A DNA stretch of 37,229 bases, from the NCBI RefSeq assembly GCF_000964085.1, contig NZ_JZRB01000062.1:1-37229 (forward strand). The letters are read 5' to 3'. The notes under the pieces are model-generated. The model saw only the letters and a list, made by a program, of their open reading frames with translations. It made no database searches and was not told the origin of the DNA. A program made the position numbers and the translations under genes. Source of the DNA: Luteibacter yeojuensis. Its GTDB lineage: Bacteria; Pseudomonadota; Gammaproteobacteria; Xanthomonadales; Rhodanobacteraceae. Position 1 is the first letter of the stretch. Each line of letters opens with the position of its first letter. This document shows, one piece after another, positions 35,835 to 37,229 of this stretch.

Positions 35835-36620
35835 ATGAACAAGTACACCACCAAGCGCCGCCCCCTCGCCCACCAGGCCTGCAAAGCCCTGGTCGCCCTT
35901 GGCCTGACCGTTGCCGCGGGCTTCTACGCGATGCCCAGCCGGGCGCAGTGGATCGTCGAAGACCCAGTCGCCATCGCAAAGAGCGTTGAGGAATACGCGA
36001 ACCAGCTGCAGCGCTGGCTGGAAACCGCACAGCATTACAGGGACCAGGTCCAGTTCTGGCAGGACAACCTGACCGCCCTGCAAAGCCTGCAGTTCGATTT
36101 GCTGCGCACCCAGCAGCAGTTCAAGAAGGTTTCCGACGACTTTGGCGTTACTGAAGCATGCCCCGGCGCCAGCACATCCCTGTTGAGTGGTGACATCACA
36201 TCGGCGCTCACGTCGGTGGTGGGCAACCTGACCGGTGATATCGCATCGCAGCAGAATGCCGTTTGCGTGATGATCCGCCGCACAAAGAACCAGCGGTACA
36301 ACAACACCGTCGATTACCTCAACCAGGTCACCAAGCAGACCGACACGCTTTCGAAGCTCGCCAGCATGCGCCTCAACCTAGTGGGTACCTCACCGGGCAA
36401 GACCCAGGCACTGCAGGAAGACACCGGGCGGTTCAGCGTCAACGTGGCCCAGGCACGCGACTCCTGGAAAACCACGGACGAGCAACTGGCGGCGCAGATC
36501 GCCGCGCTGCAGGATAAGCAGGGCATGTTGGGGCGCCAGATGATGAACGGCAAGACGGAAGTCCTGGGTACGGTCATCAACGCCGCGATCCTCGAAACCG
36601 CATTGAAAGTAGGCAACTGA
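35835..36620 (+). CDS. virB5: VirB5 minor pilus component
   Basis: A periplasmic/pilus-tip protein. The 261-residue precursor has a basic start and a signal peptide cleaved after SRA (residue 37). The mature part is predominantly helical: IAKSVEEYANQLQRWLETAQ, QSLQFDLLRTQQQFKKVSDD and a C-terminal Gln-rich helix (DEQLAAQIAALQDKQGML), the VirB5 pattern. Two Cys (in EACPG and NAVCVMI) may form a disulphide. The ribosome site is weak. Confidence 0.85.
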   Translation: MNKYTTKRRPLAHQACKALVALGLTVAAGFYAMPSRAQWIVEDPVAIAKSVEEYANQLQRWLETAQHYRDQVQFWQDNLTALQSLQFDLLRTQQQFKKVSDDFGVTEACPGASTSLLSGDITSALTSVVGNLTGDIASQQNAVCVMIRRTKNQRYNNTVDYLNQVTKQTDTLSKLASMRLNLVGTSPGKTQALQEDTGRFSVNVAQARDSWKTTDEQLAAQIAALQDKQGMLGRQMMNGKTEVLGTVINAAILETALKVGN

Positions 36621-36685
36621 TACTGGCCACGGAAGACCGCCAAAGCCGATTGCCACCGCGCCACATGGCCAGGGACTAGAGAGAT

Positions 36686-37229
36686 ATGCAGCCCAGTATT
36701 GCCGATTACGTATTCTTCAAACTTATCTACAACTACCTCGAAGACAAGATCGACAAGTTTGGCCTCGAGGTCATGCACCGCTTCATGACCTGGGCGGCGA
36801 CCTTCGCGCTCATCCTCGTGACCATCTACATCCTTATCCAGGGCTTCCGGGTCATGACCGGCCGCTCGCGCGAACCGCTGATGGAGGTCGTCATCAACCT
36901 CGGCCGCATCGTCGTCATCGTCTCGGCCGCCACGGCCATGGCCATTGGCAACACCAACCTGTCGGATTTCCTGACGAAGGACCTCGACCGGCACGTGCAC
37001 TACATGTTCACCGGCGAAGACAACAAGACGACGGCGGATGCGATCGACGAGAACCTTGCCTACACCCAGCTGGCCATGGCGGCCATCGATGCGGTGAAGG
37101 TCGTGAACGACGATGGCGAGCTCCAGGGCGACAAGGCCCGCGCCATGCTCATCGCCGGCGCGGGCGCCTCGTCGCCGCCGATGGCCGCTGGCGCCATGCT
37201 CCTTCTCTATAAGTTCGCGATGGCCCTGT
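36686..37229 (+). CDS. virB6: VirB6 inner-membrane channel protein (partial, cut by window end)
   Basis: The first 181 residues of a polytopic inner-membrane protein, beginning MQPSIADYVFFKLIYNYLED. Hydrophobic segments lie at about 34-53 (WAATFALILVTIYILIQGF) and 70-90 (INLGRIVVIVSAATAMAIG), with a third starting near 168 at the window edge; the GFRVMTGR turn is typical of VirB6/TrbL. AGAGAG precedes the ATG. The frame is open to the last base. Confidence 0.85.
   Translation, partial: MQPSIADYVFFKLIYNYLEDKIDKFGLEVMHRFMTWAATFALILVTIYILIQGFRVMTGRSREPLMEVVINLGRIVVIVSAATAMAIGNTNLSDFLTKDLDRHVHYMFTGEDNKTTADAIDENLAYTQLAMAAIDAVKVVNDDGELQGDKARAMLIAGAGASSPPMAAGAMLLLYKFAMAL

Overview
The window is GC-rich, gene-dense chromosomal DNA of a gammaproteobacterium. 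The encoded proteins, the his operon headed by a TrpR-family gene, an RcsB-like regulator and above all a VirB7 with an extra C-terminal domain point to the Xanthomonadales (Lysobacterales), most likely Rhodanobacteraceae such as Luteibacter, Dyella or Rhodanobacter. The genus is an inference from protein character only; no database search was run.

Layout. 131-2357: a small lipoprotein gene divergent from a fadD-type acyl-CoA ligase. 2495-4147 (minus): dinB (DNA polymerase IV) and a PilZ-domain gene. 4429-7918 (plus): a tight run scpA-scpB-rluB-arsC/yfgD-like; scpB/rluB and rluB/arsC overlap at their stop/start codons. 8046-15372 (minus): a complete histidine operon, yerC/hisR-like regulator-hisG-hisD-hisC-hisB-hisH-hisA-hisF-hisIE, every junction overlapping, with a sigma70-like promoter and a TrpR-operator-like palindrome directly before the first gene. 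15538-16251 (plus): an RcsB-like response regulator. 16248-18143 (minus): an oversized histidine ammonia-lyase. 18265-19653 (minus): hisS. 19804-20117: tRNA-Pro(CGG) and, on the other strand, tRNA-Ser(GCT). 20193-25516 (minus, read right to left): the conserved block pncC-recA-recX-alaS-csrA-tRNA-Ser.

25517-26504 holds about 1 kb without a convincing gene. It contains inverted repeats and GGA-bearing hairpins. From 26505 to the right edge runs a plus-strand type IV secretion operon in the order virB7-8-9-10-11-1-2-3-4-5-6 (virB6 is cut by the window end). The order and the VirB7 lipoprotein with an N0-like domain match the bacteria-killing X-T4SS known from Xanthomonas citri and relatives. 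No effector, immunity gene or virD4 lies in the window.

Within the secretion operon, strong stem-loops without U-tracts bracket the pilin segment (virB2-virB3). VirB1 lacks a visible signal peptide and carries a duplicated 18-residue motif. VirB8 carries a 120-residue Pro/Ala tail. Scattered between genes are five REP/REPIN-type palindromic repeats of two sequence families, one of them apparently chimeric. I see no CRISPR array, integrase, transposase or prophage.
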